Shown in pieces: positions 61,819 through 64,000 of a DNA stretch of 64,000 nt. Origin of the DNA: Gymnothorax reevesii (lineage: Eukaryota > Chordata > Actinopteri > Anguilliformes > Muraenidae). The stretch is taken from the NCBI GenBank assembly GCA_029721435.1, contig CM056573.1, forward strand, positions 50,537,501 through 50,601,500, read 5' to 3'. Both the position numbers and the translations under genes were made by a program. Numbering within the stretch: position 1 is the first letter of the stretch; every line of letters starts with the position of its first letter. The notes below the pieces were generated by a model. It saw only the letters and a list, made by a program, of their open reading frames with translations. It had not been told where the DNA came from and searched no databases.

Positions 61819-63209
61819 CAAAACCCAAAACCAGTGAAGTTGGCACGTTGTGTAAATCGTAGATAAAAACAGAATACAATGATTTGCAAATCCTTTTCAA
61901 CCTATATTCAATTGAATACACTGCAAAGACAAGTTACTTAATGTTCGAACAGGTAAACTTTGTAATTTTTTTTGCAAATATTAGCTCATTTGGAATTTGA
62001 TGCTTGCAACATGTTTCAAAAAAGCTGGTACAAGTGGCAAAAAAGACTGAGAGAGTTGAGGAATGCTCATCAAACACTTATTTGGAATATCCCACAGGTG
62101 AACAGGCTAATTGGGAACAGGTGGGTGCCATGATTGGGTATAAAAGCAGCTTTCCTGAAATGCTCAGTCATTCACAAACAAGGATGGGGCGAGGGTCACC
62201 ACTTAGTGAACAAATGCGTGAGCTGATTGTCGAACAGTTTAAAAACAACATTCCTCAACGAGCTATTGCAAGAAATTTAGGGATTTCATCATCTACAGTC
62301 CGTAATATCATCAAAAGGTTCAGAGAATCTGGTGAAATCACTGCACGTAAGTGACAAGCCCGAAAACCAACATTCAATGCACGTGACCTTCGATCGCTCA
62401 GGCGGTACTGCATCAAAAACTGACATCAGTGTGTAAAGGACATCACCACATGGGCTCAGGAACACTTCAGAAAACCACTGTAAGTAACTACAGTTCGTCG
62501 CTACATCTGCAAGTGCGCAATGTTCAAAAGCCAGCATCTGTGATGGTATGGGGGTGTATTAGTGCCCAAGGCATGGGCAACTTACACATATGTGAAGTCA
62601 TCATTAATGCTGAAAGGTACATACAGGTTTTGGAGCAACATATGTTGCCATCCAAGCAACGTCTTTTTCATGGACGCCCCTGCTTATTTCAGCAAGACAA
62701 TGCCAAGCCACATTCTGCACGTGTTACAACAGCATGGCTCCGTAGTAAAAGAGTGTGGGTACTAGACTGGCCTGCCTGTAGTCCAGACCTGTCTCCCATT
62801 GAAAATGTGTGGCGCATGATGAAGTGTAAAATACGACAATGGAGACCTCGGACTGTTGAACAACTTAAGCTGTACATCAAGCAAGAATGGGAAAGAGTTC
62901 CACCTAAAAAGCTTCAAAAAATGGTCTCCTCAGTTCCCAAATGTTTACTGAGTGTCGTTAAAAGGAAAGGCCATGTAACACAGTGGTAAAAAGGCCCCTG
63001 TGCCAACTTTTTTACAATGTGTTGCTGCCTTTAAATTCTAAGTTAATGATTATTTGCAAAAAAAAAAAAGTTTCTCAGTTTGAACATTAAACATCTTGTC
63101 TTTGCAGTGTATTCAATTGAATATAAGTTGAAAAGGATTTGCAAATCATTGTATTCTGTTTTTATCTACGATTTACATAATGTGCCAACTTCACTGGTTT
63201 TGAATTTTT
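61819..63209 (+). mobile_element. Tc1-like transposon, long-TIR family, copy 2
   Basis: Same family and orientation as 1738-3327. Between TA dinucleotides (61817-61818 and 63210-63211). The left end CAAAACCCAAAACCAGTGAA is intact; the last bases of the right end have diverged (AAAAAATTCAAAACCAGTG on the complement). It is about 200 bp shorter than copy 1 because of an internal deletion. Confidence 0.92.
62184..62989 (+). pseudogene. Tc1 transposase, internally deleted (copy 2)
   Basis: Starts MGRGSPLSEQMRELIVEQF at 62184. A TGA at 62352-62354 follows SGEITARK and another TGA lies near 62420. About 215 bp is missing at 62515-62520 relative to copy 1, removing the first catalytic Asp (WSDES) and neighbouring residues. 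The rest is readable: QDNAKPHSARV (second Asp), SPDLSPIENVW (Glu), ending KGHVTQW at 62989. Non-functional. Confidence 0.9.
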
Positions 63210-63211
63210 TA

Positions 63212-64000
63212 CATTAGCTGAGAAGCTTGAAATGGCTTTGATGATAATGAACCCTAAATGAGCACACAAAACGCAATGGAAAACATTGCATAATGTAATG
63301 AATCATGACAGAATTTTTAGTTACTAATGATACTTGATTGCTAGAAGCGGTCTTGCTAATGAAGTCTGCGCATCAGGCAAACTGGTTGCATACTGTGAAA
63401 TTAGCATCAGACAGGTGGCATACGTAACGTTCTAAAATGATCTTGTCTCTAGTTTTACTTGAACATGCGCAGCTAAGATTACTTCATAATTTTGAACTCT
63501 GCTACAACGGTTTTGATGGTACGGTAAATTGATAGTCAGCTAACAGTGGCGATCGACTGGCCAGCTGATTTTAGGATCAGAGACTGGTTACGGTGAAGTC
63601 CGGCATTAGATAGATTTCATCACGCAAATGTTGGTTGAGCATTAGCGCTTAACATTAGGTAACGTTACGTTGATGCAAGCTTGCACAACAGCAGCGAATG
63701 TTATGAATTAATTTTGAATGAACGATGACACAATTTGGACATAGTTACTGGATTGAGTGAAGGGGAGTAGCTTGAAGATGTCATAGTACAGAATCACTTG
63801 ACATCAACTGACGTTCATTCATGTGTTTATATCTCAAAGTTTTGGTATCAGAGCAGCCCTGTTTGGATTGTAGATAGTCGTCTATGGCTCTCGGGTCCTT
63901 GGGAAGGTGGGGGCGAAGCATGGACAGAAGGCTTGATGGGAGGAGGGACTGTGCGGTTTCTCGATTGTTACACTGGGGTAGACCAACTCACTTTCTGCAG
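63212..64000. other. Unrecognised sequence to the window end
   Basis: No gene or known repeat seen. Confidence 0.4.

Overview
The window looks like intergenic DNA from a vertebrate, most likely a ray-finned fish or another aquatic lineage. It is AT-rich, with many CA, TA and GA microsatellites and several families of Tc1/mariner, hAT and TTAA-flanked DNA transposons typical of fish genomes. It also holds a tRNA-derived SINE, a Ty3/Gypsy integrase relic, LTR-like blocks and an intronless pseudogene closely resembling vertebrate slc1a3 (EAAT1/GLAST). I see no functional host gene, no functional tRNA or rRNA gene and no CRISPR array. The species cannot be fixed from the sequence alone.

Layout. 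1.3-4.3 kb: an old Tc1 element split by a younger Tc1 with long inverted repeats. 4.8-5.6 kb: a fold-back element that keeps a transposase tail. 6.3-7.9 kb: a second Tc1 family. 8.1-11.0 kb: a DNA element with GTCAGTCCGTTAC-type subterminal repeats and an LTR-like insert. 12.0-13.9 and 14.0-14.9 kb: two non-autonomous DNA elements. 16.1-17.5 kb: the slc1a3 retropseudogene on the minus strand. 17.8-32 kb: mostly unrecognised sequence with three diverged repeat arrays and transposase scraps. 32.4-35.2 kb: a hAT-type element with an 8-bp target duplication and a Tc1 nested inside. 37.9-40.6 kb: an old Tc1 with another element nested in it. 41.4-42.9 kb: a TTAA-flanked element. 43.1-44.5 kb: an LTR-like block. 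44.7-49.6 kb: an apparently intact autonomous DNA transposon (below). 50.3-53.8 kb: a TTAA MITE, a 5S rRNA-derived relic, a hAT-like element carrying an AGGTCA-rich array, and a Tc1/mariner relic. 58.0-60.0 kb: a hAT relic with a SINE inside. 60.3-61.3 kb: the Gypsy integrase relic. 61.8-63.2 kb: a second copy of the first young Tc1.

The most notable feature is the 4,908-bp element at 44703-49610. It has about 27-bp terminal inverted repeats starting CAGGGATTCTTGAGA, an exact 4-bp target duplication (ATAC), and one open reading frame of 848 codons on the minus strand. That protein has a basic N-terminus, cysteine clusters, a DDD/DDE-like core and an SH3/Tudor-like C-terminal segment. At least nine copies of a 14-bp motif (CTTATGGWGTTGAC or its complement) lie near the two ends only, as expected of transposase-binding sites. 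I cannot name the superfamily with certainty; 4-bp duplications are known for Sola and some others. The element at 8140-11031 shares the design and may be a non-autonomous relative.

The window is therefore a record of layered transposition, with at least five cases of one element inside another. The nesting gives a relative chronology.
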